A DNA stretch of 64,000 bases from Acorus gramineus. Lineage: Eukaryota; Streptophyta; Magnoliopsida; Acorales; Acoraceae. The DNA is taken from positions 136,831 through 200,830 of the forward strand of contig JAUJYN010000061.1 of assembly GCA_030737835.1 (NCBI GenBank). The letters are read 5' to 3'. Both the position numbers and the translations under genes were made by a program. The notes below the pieces were generated by a model that ran no database searches, was not told the origin of the DNA, and saw only the letters and a list, made by a program, of their open reading frames with translations. Every line of letters begins with the position of its first letter. Position 1 is the stretch's first letter. This document shows, in pieces, positions 10,834 to 19,967 of this stretch.

Positions 10834-12160
10834 ATGACTCACAGTTCCACAAATAATGTTTCCAGACATGAAGCTGAAAATCCATTAGTGGGATCCCCTG
10901 CTATGAATGAAATAGGTAGATCCAATACCAAATCAAAACGAAAAGGATCAATAGCTTGGGAAACTTTTGGCAAAGTAAGTGTCCAAGATCCTACAAGACC
11001 AGCAAGATGTTTAAAAATCATTGGTCATTGTTGTTCTTATGGTAAGGAACTTACCGCTTATTCTAGTCATGGCACTAGCCACTTAATTAGATATAATAAT
11101 GAATGTAATTGTAAAATTGTTGGATCTGGTAGACAATCATTGTTAAGTAAGGCTTCTACTAGACAATTGTCTGATTGTAGTTCTAATCAAGTTATTGCTA
11201 GAAGTGAGATTGTTAAATATATAATTAAGACTCAACAACTATTTTCTTTGGTTGATAGTCCTGCTTTTAAATAGTGGATTCATAAAGCTTTTTGGTCCTT
11301 AATTTCAAACTTTTTCACGTAACATGGTCAAGAGAGATATTTGAAAATTATATGTTGAAGAGAAGGTAGATTTACATGTAAATCTTAGTAAAATTTCAGA
11401 AAGAACTTGTTTAAATTTAGATTTGTGGACTACTAACCAAGGTTTATATATTGCATTAATAGCTCATTTTATTGATTCAAATTGGTTGTTGCATAAAAGA
11501 ATTATTTGCTTCTCTTTGCTTGAACTCCCCCTAACAGGAAAAGCTATGAGAACAAGTATCATCGATCAACTTCGAAGTTAGGGTATTTATGGAAAAAAAT
11601 TTATAATTACCTTAGATAATGCTTCTTCTAATGATAATTTAGCTAGATATCTAGAAAGATGCTTCCATGCATGTGCAATAAGCAAATTATTACATGTTCG
11701 TTGTTGTTGTCATACACTGAACCTTATTGTGCATGATAATTTAGAAACAATTAAACCATTTATTGAGCATATAAAACAACGTTTCATTTATAGTTTGCTT
11801 CTACATATTTCACAAGGCATGTAAATCTACAGGCTTAAGAAGTAGAAAAATATCGGTAGATGTTAAACAATGGTGGAATTTTACTTATTTGATGATTGAT
11901 GCTACTCTTCCATATAAAATTAGAATTAGTACATATTTATTATAGAAAAATTATGAGCATGAAATTTGTTCTAAAGATTGGACTTGCTTAGAGATGATTA
12001 GAGATGTTTTCAAAGTTTTATATGATGCTACTTTTGTTTTTTCTATAGTTTATTATGTTACTTTGTCTCAGGTAATATGTCATTTATTTAATATTTGTGA
12101 TGTTTTTGAACAATATAGAAATGAAATTCTTTTTGCTCCAATTTGTGATGCAATGAAACA
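10834..12160 (+). pseudogene. hAT B transposase relic, N-terminal two thirds
   Basis: Colinear with the hAT A transposase but riddled with stops and frameshifts. It starts MTHSSTNNVSRHEAENPLVG at 10834. The BED finger is decayed: the CRFC pair is CCSY here and the HLIRH histidine is lost. Later pieces include LDLWTTNQG (first catalytic aspartate region), ITLDNASSNDNLARYLERC (second) and LLHVRCCCHTLNLI. It ends in FAPICDAMK, where a LINE 3' fragment was inserted. No function is expected. Confidence 0.88.
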
Positions 12161-12232
12161 GGGTGAACCACTTCCCAACCGGTGGTATATTCAAAAGGCT
12201 CGCCCTCCGCTACATGATATGAATTCACAGGT

Positions 12233-12477
12233 ATGGCCCCATCATGGTCGAATCTTGGTTCTTATGATGGAAGTACATACATGCACACTCATGAGGCTGG
12301 GATTGGTTTTGTCCTCGTGCATGAGGTATCCAGCCAAGTACTTGGTGCAAGGTACCGATACTGGCCTTGGGCATCCCCAACTAGAGCTGAAGTTGAAGCT
12401 ATCAAGGAAGCATTGGTTTTTGCACGCCGATGCAACCTACACACTCTATGTTTATGCTCGGATTCCTCATCCCTTAT
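12233..12477 (+). pseudogene. LINE RNase H fragment, part 1
   Basis: The frame reads MAPSWSNLGSYDGSTYMHTH then AGIGFVLVHEVSSQVLGARY, TRAEVEAIKEALVFARRC and LHTLCLCSDSSSLIR. These are the RNase H strand 1 aspartate, the helix glutamate (AEVEAIKEAL) and the CSDSS aspartate. It is cut by hAT A at 12478. Confidence 0.8.
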
Positions 12478-12660
12478 TAGGGGTGGCCAAACGGCCCGCG
12501 AGCCCGAACCCGGCTTGGCCCGTCTTCGGGCCGCCCGGCCCGGGCCCGGACCTTCCATAGGGCCGGGCTTGGGCCTTGGCAAAAACCCCAAAGCCCGGCC
12601 CGGAGCCCGGCCCAAGGCCCGGCCCGGGAAAGCCCGCCCGTAGGCCCGGGCCCGGCCTGG
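12478..12660. repeat. hAT A left subterminal GGCCCG array
   Basis: Dense overlapping copies of GCCCGGCCC-type words, strongly self-complementary, next to the left terminus. hAT transposases typically bind subterminal repeats; the binding role here is inferred. A matching inverted array sits at 15418-15590. Confidence 0.75.
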
Positions 12661-12695
12661 TCATGGACCCTAAGGGTTTTTTTAAAACCCTCCCC

Positions 12696-12790
12696 AACGG
12701 CTATTTTTTGAAACCCTCCCCAACGGCTATTTTTTAAACTCCTCTCAACGGCTATTTTTTGAAACCCTCCCCAACGGCTATTTTTTGAAA
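12696..12790. repeat. Short tandem CCTCCCCAACGGCTATTTTTT repeat
   Basis: About four tandem copies of a roughly 27-bp unit built on CCCAACGGCTATTTTTTGAAA, between the subterminal array and the transposase promoter region of hAT A. Hat B has a degenerate single equivalent near 10500. Confidence 0.7.
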
Positions 12791-13021
12791 TTTGGTGGAT
12801 TCCATTGTAATTTGAATTTTAAAATAAACAAAAACACTATAAATATCCCCATAACCTTTCAAGTTTCAATCACTTATCTCTCATACTCTCAAACTCTCTG
12901 AAGTTGCTCTACGAAGTTCAAGCGGAAGTTTTTGTGTTCTTTGCTAAATCATTTGATTGATCTCTCTAAAACTCTTTTCTTCTTTCATATATTATTTATA
13001 TCAATATTTTTTAACATTACA

Positions 13022-15040
13022 ATGGCTGATAGTTCTGCAGATAATGTTTTTAGAGCTGATGCTGAAAATCCATCAGTTGGTTCCCCTGCTGTAGATGAAG
13101 TTGGCACCTCCAAACCAAAACGAAAACCTTCAGCAGCTTGGGACACTTTTGACAAGATAAGTGTTCAAGATCCTACAAAACCTGCGGGATATTTCAAAAC
13201 AGTTGCTAAATGTCGTTTCTGTGGTAAGGAATTAACTGCTAATTCTTCTAGTGGCACTAGCCACTTAATTAGACATGCTGCTGAATGTACCCGTAAAATT
13301 GTTGGATCGAAATTTCAATCACAATTAAGTAGAACTTCGACTGGGCAATTGTCAAATTTTAGTTTTAATCAAGTTGTTGCTAGAAGAGAAACTGTGAAAT
13401 ATATAATCAAGACTGAACAACCATTTTCAAGGGTTGAGCATCCTGATTTTGAAGAGTGGATCCAAAAAGCTTTTGGTCCTCAATTTCAACCAATTTCTCA
13501 CAACACAGTTAAGAGAGATGTCGAAAAATTATATGCTGAAGAGAAGACAGATTTACTTGTAACCCTTAGTAATATTCCTGGAAGAGTTTGTTTAACTTCT
13601 GATTTATGGACTTCTAACCAACCTTTATGTTATATTTCACTAACAGCTCATTTCATTGATGCAAATTGGATATTGCAGAAAAGAATTATTTGTTTTTCTG
13701 ATCTTGATGCCCCCCATACAGGACAAGCGATGGCAACTAGTATCATCAACCAACTTCAAAATTGGGGTATTTATGAGAAAATTTTTACAATTACTTTAGA
13801 TAATGCTTCTTCTAATGATGTTTTAGCTAGATTTCTAGAAAGATGCTTGCCTTCATGTACAACATCCAAATTATTACATGTTCGTTGTTGTTGTCATATA
13901 CTCAATCTTATTATGCAGGATGGTTTAGAAGCCGTTAAGCCATTTATTGAGCGTATAAAACAATGTTTCATTTATATTTTTTCTTCTACAAGTAGATATC
14001 AAGAATTTCGTCAAGCATGTAAAACTGCAGGTCTTAGAAGTAGAAAAATACTGACGGATGTTAGACATCGGTGGAATTCTACTTATTTGATGATTGAAGC
14101 AGCTCTTCCTTATAAAAATGTTATTAGTACATATTTGTTACAGAAAAATTATGATGAGGAAATTAGTTTTGAAGATTGGGCATGCTTAGAAATGATTAGA
14201 GATTTATTCAAAGTTTTTTATAATGCTACTGTTTGTTTTTCTGGAATTTATTATGCTACTTCCAACCAGGTACTACTCCATTTGTTCCATATTTGTGATG
14301 TTTTTAACCAACATAGAGATGAAGTTGCTTTTGAACCAATTTGTGAAGCAATGGAGGCAAAATTTCAAAAATATTGAGAAAAAATTCCCATCATTTTTGG
14401 ATTAGCCACTATTATGGACCCTCGTTTTAAAATAAGTGGTCTGTAAATTTTAGTTGAATATATTTATCAATGTTTTAATGGTCCTGATAGTGGCACGGAT
14501 TATGAAAATATTGCTCAAATTAATTCTGTTTTACAAGCTATGTTTGAAGAATACAGGTTTCAAAGGGAGAATACTCAAAGACAAAGTGGTGAAGCAGATA
14601 CATCCTCATCACAACAACCGAGGGAAAAATCAGTGTCAGGGTGGAAACAATTCAAGGTGCGACTAAGCACTCTGAACCGGTCGCTAGGTGGTAGTGATAC
14701 ATCTGAACTACAACGCTACCTTCAAGAACCAAATGTCGAAGAAGATGGCGAAGGGACTTTTGATGTTTTGGCATGGTGGAAGGGGCAAGAAAATCGATTT
14801 CCTATTCTTTCTGCTATGGCTCGAGACTTATTAACTGTTCTTGCTTCACAAGTTGCTTCAGAATCAGCATTTAGCACTGAAAATCGAGTATTGGATGATT
14901 ATAGAAGTCGTTTACATCCAGATGTAGTCGAGCAGTGCGTGTGCCTACGAGATTGGTACAAAGCACAACAAAGAACTCAGACTATCTTGGCTGAGGAGGC
15001 TCTTGGAGACCAATTTGATGATGTTGTAAATTTAAATTGA
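13022..15040 (+). pseudogene. hAT A transposase (BED finger, RNase H-like core, hAT dimerisation domain), two stops
   Basis: A single frame of 673 codons from ATG 13022 (MADSSADNVF) to TGA 15038-15040. The BED zinc finger is KCRFCGKELTANSSSGTSHL with HLIRHAAEC following (about residues 60-90). The RNase H-like core shows SDLWTSNQPLCYISL (first Asp), TLDNASSND (second Asp) and LLHVRCCCHILNLI. The C-terminal hAT dimerisation domain runs from LQRYLQEPN through FDVLAWWKGQ to LASQVASESAFST, which carries the catalytic Glu. Only two nonsense codons break it: TGA at 14375-14377, where tryptophan is expected (hAT B has W), and TAA at 14444-14446. An upstream in-frame ATG at 12932 looks like leader. 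The protein would cut and paste hAT ends; this copy is inactive unless the stops are bypassed. Confidence 0.93.
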
Positions 15041-15417
15041 AATTTAGTTTAAATTTACTTGTTTTCTTGTCATTTCTTGAAGGATGGTTTGGGTTGAGTT
15101 GTGCAAATGATAGATAAAATGGGTAGGTGCCAACCTAGTTGGGATGTACTTATTTTATTGTGATGCAGTCATCACCCAAAAGCTAATATTCAATCATTGT
15201 AATGTTCCATTAAAATATTTTTCTATGAGTTTATAGTAGCTATTCAATTAATGTTCAAATATTTCTTGTTGTAAACTTATAATGTGCAATTATTGTTAAG
15301 TTATATCAATATTCAATTCAAATAGTTTTATTGTTCATAGTTCAATTCAAGTTATTCAACTTTTTTATTTACTTTATTGTATGTTTTAATTTAACTAAAA
15401 AAATGAAAAAAATAGGT

Positions 15418-15596
15418 GTGGGCACAAAGCCCGGCCCGAACCTTAAGCCCGGCCCGGCCCGGACTTGGCCCGTTCGTGGCCGGGCCTATGGGCGGGCCCG
15501 GGCCTGATTTTGGACTTTAGGCCCGGATCCGGGCCCGAAGCCTCTCAAGCCCGGTCAAGGCTCACCCGAAAAAAGCCCAGCCCATGGCCACCCCTA
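15418..15596. repeat. hAT A right subterminal GGCCCG array
   Basis: Inverted counterpart of 12478-12660, rich in GGCCCGG words, ending with the terminal inverted repeat. Confidence 0.75.
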
Positions 15597-15604
15597 TCTC
15601 TTAT

Positions 15605-15800
15605 TACTCTTCTTCAAGGAAGGATGAATGATTCTACACATATACATGACTGTGTGGAAGATATTAGAAGGCTGACTAATCAAGAGGACCCGGTACTATT
15701 TGTTAAAGTACCAAGAATTGCGGTTCAAGGTCCTGATGCATTAACCTGATATGCGCGTACATCTCAATCTTCTACATCTACACATTTTTTGCAGGATGAT
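15605..15800 (+). pseudogene. LINE RNase H fragment, part 2
   Basis: In frame with part 1 across the hAT target duplication. It reads LLQGRMNDSTHIHDCVEDIR then VLFVKVPRIAVQGPDALT, corresponding to the last helix and the usual V.R..N..AD.LA ending of LINE RNase H domains. A stop follows at about 15750. Confidence 0.72.
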
Positions 15801-15967
15801 ACTATTCATTCTATAATTCAGTTAACTATACCTAATTCTGGGTCATGTATTGGGGCAATCCAAGATGTTATGGAGTCCCATGGTTTTGGCAATTGTAATT
15901 TCTCATACTCTTGAAGCCCTTTAGAGCCTTTTACACCCAAAAGAAAAAATGGTGAAGCAGTGGAACC

Positions 15968-16644
15968 AAAATTTAAAATACATTGGGAAACAATTCCTAT
16001 CATTTTTGGATTATCCAAAATTATGGACCCTCGTTTTAAAATGAGCGGTTTTGATTTTTTGATTGAGTGTATTTATCAATGTTTTAATGGTCCTCATAGT
16101 GGTTCTGACTATATGAAAATATTGGTCAAATTTAATCAGTTTTACAAGCTATGTTTGAAGAATACAAGTTTGAAAGAGAGAACACTCAAGGTCAAGGTAG
16201 TGAAGCTGGTGCATTCACATCCTCATCATCACAACCGCATGACAAAGCGTGGAAAGCAATCAAGGTGCGACTAAGCACTCTAAATCGATCGATGGCTAGT
16301 AGCGGTGCAACTGAACTGCAACGCTACCTTCAACAACCAAATATTGAAGAAGACAATGAAGGTTTCAATATTTTGGCATAGTGGAAGGGACATGAAAATC
16401 AATATCCTATTCTTTATGCCTTGACTCAGGATTTACTGATTGTTCTAGCCTCATAAGTTGCTTCAAAATCAACATTTAGCACTGGAAAACGAGTATTGGA
16501 TGATCATAGAAGTCGTTTAAATTCAGAAGTAGTCGAGCAATGTGTATGCCTAAGAGATTGGTACAGAGCAGAACAAAGAAATAAGAATATTTTACAACTG
16601 AGGAAGATCTTGAAGACCAATTTGAAGATGTAAATTTAGATTGA
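15968..16644 (+). pseudogene. hAT B transposase relic, C-terminal third
   Basis: Resumes directly after the LINE insertion: PKFKIHWETIPIIFGLSKIM, DPRFKMSGFDFLIECIYQCF, then after a frameshift LSTLNRSMASSGATELQRYL and the dimerisation domain with ASKSTFSTGKRVLDDHRSRL. In the catalytic block, glutamate is replaced by lysine (ASKSTFST against ASESAFST in hAT A). Several in-frame stops. Confidence 0.87.
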
Positions 16645-16942
16645 AGTTTAATTTAGATTTACTTATAATATATTTTAAAGGATAGCTTTGGGTAGAATTG
16701 TGCAAATGATAGATAAAATGAGTAGGTGCTAACTTAATTGGGATATACACATTTTATTGTGACGATGTCATCACCCTTAAGCTAATATTCATTTTTTGTA
16801 ATGTTTTATTCAATAATTTTTTATGTTCAAAGTTTTTCAAACTCAAGTTGCTCAATTCTTCTATTCACTTTTTTTTATATGTTTTAGGTTAAGATTAACA
16901 AAAAAAAAAGATTAAACAAGATAAACTATAGTAAAAAAAATG

Positions 16943-17112
16943 GTCTGGGCTACAAAGCCCGGCCTGGACCTTAAGCCTGATCCACCCCGAACTTGGCCCA
17001 CTCAAGGCTGGGCTGAGGGGTGGGCCGGGCTTGATTTTGTGCTTGCTGCTCGGCCCGGTAAAAGCCCAACCTGGTGCAAGCCTCGCCTTAGCCCAGCCCA
17101 AGGCCAAACCTA
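16943..17112. repeat. hAT B right subterminal repeats
   Basis: Decayed GGCCCGG/CCAGCCC words mirroring the left end at 10350-10460. More mutated than the arrays of hAT A, consistent with greater age. Confidence 0.65.
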
Positions 17113-18000
17113 TCTCACTTCCATAATTGTCTAATTGGATAATGCATACCAAAATCAGAATGTAACTCTGACCACAGTGATTTTGATAATAAACTCTTAT
17201 AGTTAATGATTGAGGGAGTGATTTATTAGGCGAACATGTGGGAAATGTTCTCGAATTGTATCACGGCATTTTGGAAGAAAGGGAGGTGAAATTCCTTGAC
17301 GGGAGGCTGATTATTTTAGATTGAGGGACGAGAGTAATCATAGCATGGTTTGGTTAATTAGATCCATTTTCTAACCAGCTTGTAGTCATTTTTTACTCCC
17401 TTATATTTTTTTTTCTCATCTATTTCAAAATTGTACTTTAAATTTATAATGAAATCTATTTAAAAATAATAATTGAGGGACTAATAAATGATACGCATGC
17501 ATGAAGGCACATCACAACGATGCGACCATCAACAAAACCAATGTTGATTGATTATTTGACCATACTCATTCACCAAAGCCGGGCAACTGGACATCGATCA
17601 CTTGTGACGTGAACCATTAAAGATTTTATATATTTTTTTTTATTGATAAATATTTTTTCTTGATCAAATATTCCTCTATCAGTACACAATAAGACTTAAA
17701 TCAGATTCTCTCACTACGAAAGGGACACCTCTACCATCTTATCAAAAAAACGTTTGATATTAAATTTTATAATGTGATATAATTATTTATGATTCAGAGT
17801 TGATTTTAAATTATCTTTTGTGCATCTACCACACAAAAAAAATTGCATGAATAACAATAATGAAAATAGATTTTTTTTTAATGATAAAAAATTATGTTTT
17901 AAAAAAATATATCTTTTTTTTGCATAATTTTTAAAATAATTTTCGAACACATTTTTTTTATAGAAATAATTTTCTAACACATATTGAACAAGGACAACCT
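17113..18000. other. AT-rich spacer, possible retroposon 3' end at 17215-17470
   Basis: Begins with the right target duplication of hAT B (TCTCACTT, 17113-17120). 17215-17470 resembles 8900-9180 (AACATGTGGGAAATGTTCT, T-rich tract, TAATGAAATC). The rest is AT-rich without genes. Confidence 0.4.
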
Positions 18001-18410
18001 GCTCAGTGGCTGCAACTTAAGTCGGGTTGAACCTGAACCTGACAGATTGAACTCGATTTTTACATGGGTCGGGTTGACCAAATCATGTTCGGGTTTTGGT
18101 TGACCAATTCAGGTTGATTGGCAAATCGGGTTGGGTTCAGGTTTGCTCACTTACAACCCGACCCGACCAAACCCAACCCAAACATGTAAATTAATAGTTA
18201 AAAAAAAAAATCATAGCCGTTCATTATGTAGTTTCTAATATGGACAGTCCAAATTTTAGATAAATCTAACTAATCTTATGGGTTGGGTCGGGTTGGTTTA
18301 TTTAATTACGGGTTGAGTTTGAGTTAATCTAATTTGGGTTGAAAATTGAATTGGATCAAATTAAAATTAAGTAATTTAGAATTTAGGTTAGATTTAGATT
18401 GGGTCCAAAA
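18001..18410. repeat. GGGTT/AACCC-rich inverted repeat region, hAT-MITE-like
   Basis: Many CGGGTTGGGT and ACCCGACCC words on alternating strands, as in subterminal regions of plant hAT MITEs. I could not fix termini or a target duplication. It ends about 380 bp upstream of the PR-1 start codon. Confidence 0.45.
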
Positions 18411-18487
18411 CACAACTCACCAGAGTTGAGAGTTGCAGCGTTAATGTTCACAAAGAAAGTGTGGAAATTTCATTTAAATACCACAAC

Positions 18488-18522
18488 GGTCAAAGTTAAA
18501 CTGTTTTTCGTTGACCAGTCAA
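18488..18522. promoter_or_regulatory. W-box cluster upstream of the PR-1 gene
   Basis: Three W-box cores in 35 bp: TTGACC on the minus strand (18488-18493), TTGACC on the plus strand (18511-18516) and TTGACT on the minus strand (18517-18522). They lie 270-306 bp before the start codon. W-boxes bind WRKY factors, and clustered W-boxes are typical of salicylate-responsive PR promoters. Motif presence is direct; function is inference. Confidence 0.55.
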
Positions 18523-18793
18523 ACAAGTTCCCCTCTCCCTTTTCATCGGCCTTGACAAAATCTCTGTCGCTGATCCCCAACCATCCCTTCATTACCGATA
18601 ATATCCCTCCTTTCCCCCAATACCACCCATTAAAAACCCACCCATAATCCCTCTGTAAATCCATCAAAACTCCAAGGACAAAAACGGAAAATCAAATTCA
18701 AATATAACTCCTCCCACCTTTCCCGCTGGTGCCTCCCTTCCCCTCCCCCCAAAACCAAAAACCAACTTAAAAATTAATAAAATAAAAAACACA

Positions 18794-19387
18794 ATGGCGT
18801 TTCACACCTCCATACAATCCATAATCATTTTCATGACCTTCTCGGTCACCGCCTCTGCCGCGGGCCTCCACTCCCTCACAGCCGGCAAGGGCACGTACAA
18901 GTCGATGGCGCGCGATTTCCTCCGCCACCACAACCAGGCCCGCGTGGGCTTCTCCGAGCCCCCGCTCGTGTGGGACCGGTCCCTTGCGCGGTACGCGCGA
19001 CGCCACGCCGGGCGTAGGAAGCTCGACTGCGGGATGGTCCACTCGATGGGTCCGTACGGGGAGAACATCTTCTGGGGGACGGGGTGGGAATGGACGGCAT
19101 CAGACGCGGTGGCGACATGGGTGAACGAGCACAGGTTCTATAACGTAACGGACAACACGTGCGCGCCACGGGAGACGTGTGGGCACTACACGCAGGTCGT
19201 GTGGAAGGATAGTTTGCGCGTCGGGTGCGCGAGGGTTGAGTGTCTCAATGGGGGGGTTTTTGTTTCTTGCAATTACGATCCGCCGGGGAATTGGGTCGGG
19301 GAGAGCCCTTTCGGGGTCGGGGTTGTGGCGGTCGCTGCGACGGCGGTCCAGGGTAGGTTGGTGAGTGGTCCGGGGAGATTGGGTTAG
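18794..19387 (+). CDS. PR1: Pathogenesis-related protein 1 (PR-1/CAP family), secreted, intronless
   Basis: A 197-residue single-exon CAP protein. Residues 1-23 look like a signal peptide (hydrophobic core IIIFMTFSVTASA), so it should enter the apoplast. The CAP domain follows: HHNQAR (45-50), YGENIFWG (88-95), GHYTQVVWKDS (130-140) and CNYDPPGNWVGESPF (159-173). The four cavity residues are present (H46, E90, E112, H131), as are six cysteines (79, 123, 129, 145, 150, 159) for the usual three disulfides. PR-1 proteins bind sterols and are induced in defence. The start at 18794 is the only Met giving a signal peptide. Unusually, a 24-residue tail follows the SPF motif where PR-1 proteins normally stop. 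The coding region is far more GC-rich than its flanks. A W-box cluster lies upstream. Member identity within the family (PR-1, PRB1 or STS14-like) is uncertain. Confidence 0.93.
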   Translation: MAFHTSIQSIIIFMTFSVTASAAGLHSLTAGKGTYKSMARDFLRHHNQARVGFSEPPLVWDRSLARYARRHAGRRKLDCGMVHSMGPYGENIFWGTGWEWTASDAVATWVNEHRFYNVTDNTCAPRETCGHYTQVVWKDSLRVGCARVECLNGGVFVSCNYDPPGNWVGESPFGVGVVAVAATAVQGRLVSGPGRLG

Positions 19388-19462
19388 ATTGATTGTGTGG
19401 GGGAGGGGATGTCATGCATATATGCGCATGTTGTTTGGTTTTTCTAAGGTTGGTTTAAGAGC

Positions 19463-19692
19463 AAGTGTGTGGATGTGTGATTATGTTATAATTTGTTGGG
19501 AGTTTAATTACTAATATTTTTTATTTAGTGAATAGCAGGAACGGAATATGGAGAAGTTGTTTTCCATTTTATGTGTGATATTTGTTTATTTAATGGTTTG
19601 GGTTGGATGTAATTAATTATGAGATACTGATTGTTCAAGGACATGAATGATTCTAAATGCAAATTATAACATAATCACACATCCACACACTT
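19463..19692. repeat. Perfect 33-bp inverted repeat with 164-bp spacer
   Basis: The arms at 19463-19495 (AAGTGTGTGGATGTG...) and 19660-19692 (...CACATCCACACACTT) are exact reverse complements over all 33 bases. They begin 76 bp after the PR-1 stop codon, so a transcript with a normal 3' UTR could fold here. Fourteen bases of the right arm were duplicated again by the retroposon insertion at 19693. Confidence 0.9.
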
Positions 19693-19882
19693 TTTTTTTT
19701 TTGAAGCCTAAACTTCGAGTTACAAACTCTGAACGGGAAAAAAGAGGGGGGATACATCCACACACTTGCATGATCGAATTCTCGAAGAGGTTTTCCATTT
19801 TATGTGTGATATTTTTTTCATTTGATGGTTTGGATTGGGTTAATTATTGGATACTAATTGTTGAAGGACATGAATATTCATC
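19560..19882. repeat. Diverged direct duplication, about 90 bp, in the PR-1 3' flank
   Basis: 19560-19650 and 19791-19882 both read TTTTCCATTTTATGTGTGAT, then a T-rich stretch, ATGGTTTGG, and finally AAGGACATGAAT. They are about 230 bp apart. The second copy is diverged, so the duplication predates or accompanies the small retroposon insertion between them. Confidence 0.75.
19693..19753 (-). mobile_element. Short SINE-like retroposon insert
   Basis: About 61 bp starting with a T run (poly-A on the minus strand), flanked by an exact 14-bp duplication ACATCCACACACTT (19679-19692 and 19754-19767). The minus strand ends GGCTTCAAAA. 5'-truncated; no polymerase III boxes. Confidence 0.75.
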
Positions 19883-19967
19883 TATGTTTGGCACCCTCAA
19901 ATGTGTTCATCTTTTTCTAAGGCACCGAGAGATCAGGAAAGTTAGAGTAACAAAATGATGTATGTGT

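Larger units (their letters stand above)
12478..15596 (+). mobile_element. hAT DNA transposon A (younger)
   Basis: 3119 bp with 12-bp terminal inverted repeats TAGGGGTGGCCA (12478-12489) and TGGCCACCCCTA (15585-15596). The 8-bp target duplications are TCCCTTAT (12470-12477) and TCTCTTAT (15597-15604), 7 of 8 identical. GGCCCG-rich subterminal arrays lie at both ends. One transposase pseudogene inside. It interrupts the RNase H reading frame of a LINE fragment, which resumes after the duplication. Confidence 0.93.
12161..15951 (+). mobile_element. 5'-truncated LINE 3' fragment inserted in hAT B and split by hAT A
   Basis: Two pieces, 12161-12477 and 15605-15951, read as one plant LINE RNase H end. 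It finishes in an A-rich tail (CCCAAAAGAAAAAAT, about 15936-15950). The flanks 12145-12160 and 15952-15967 are alignable at 12 of 16 positions (GTGATGCAATGAAACA and GTGAAGCAGTGGAACC). Size and variability fit an old LINE target-site duplication. 5' truncation is usual for target-primed reverse transcription. Confidence 0.75.
10340..17112 (+). mobile_element. hAT DNA transposon B (older), carrying nested insertions
   Basis: The left end TAGGGTTGGCC (10340) and right end GGCCAAACCTA (to 17112) are inverted repeats. Flanks TCTGACTC and TCTCACTT match at 6 of 8 positions, as expected for an old hAT 8-bp duplication. GGCCCG-rich subterminal arrays lie inside both ends. The transposase relic is cut at 12160 and resumes at 15968; the intervening sequence is a LINE fragment that itself carries hAT A. 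Removing the insertions leaves an element of about 3 kb, the size of hAT A. Confidence 0.85.

Noticed and set aside
12932-13021. Upstream in-frame start codon of the hAT A transposase
   Set aside because: The extra 30 residues are hydrophobic leader-like translation of the 5' region; hAT B lines up from the equivalent of ATG 13022.
18767-19169. Minus-strand frames opposite the PR-1 gene
   Set aside because: Shadow frames of a GC-rich exon; the plus frame has a complete CAP domain and signal peptide.
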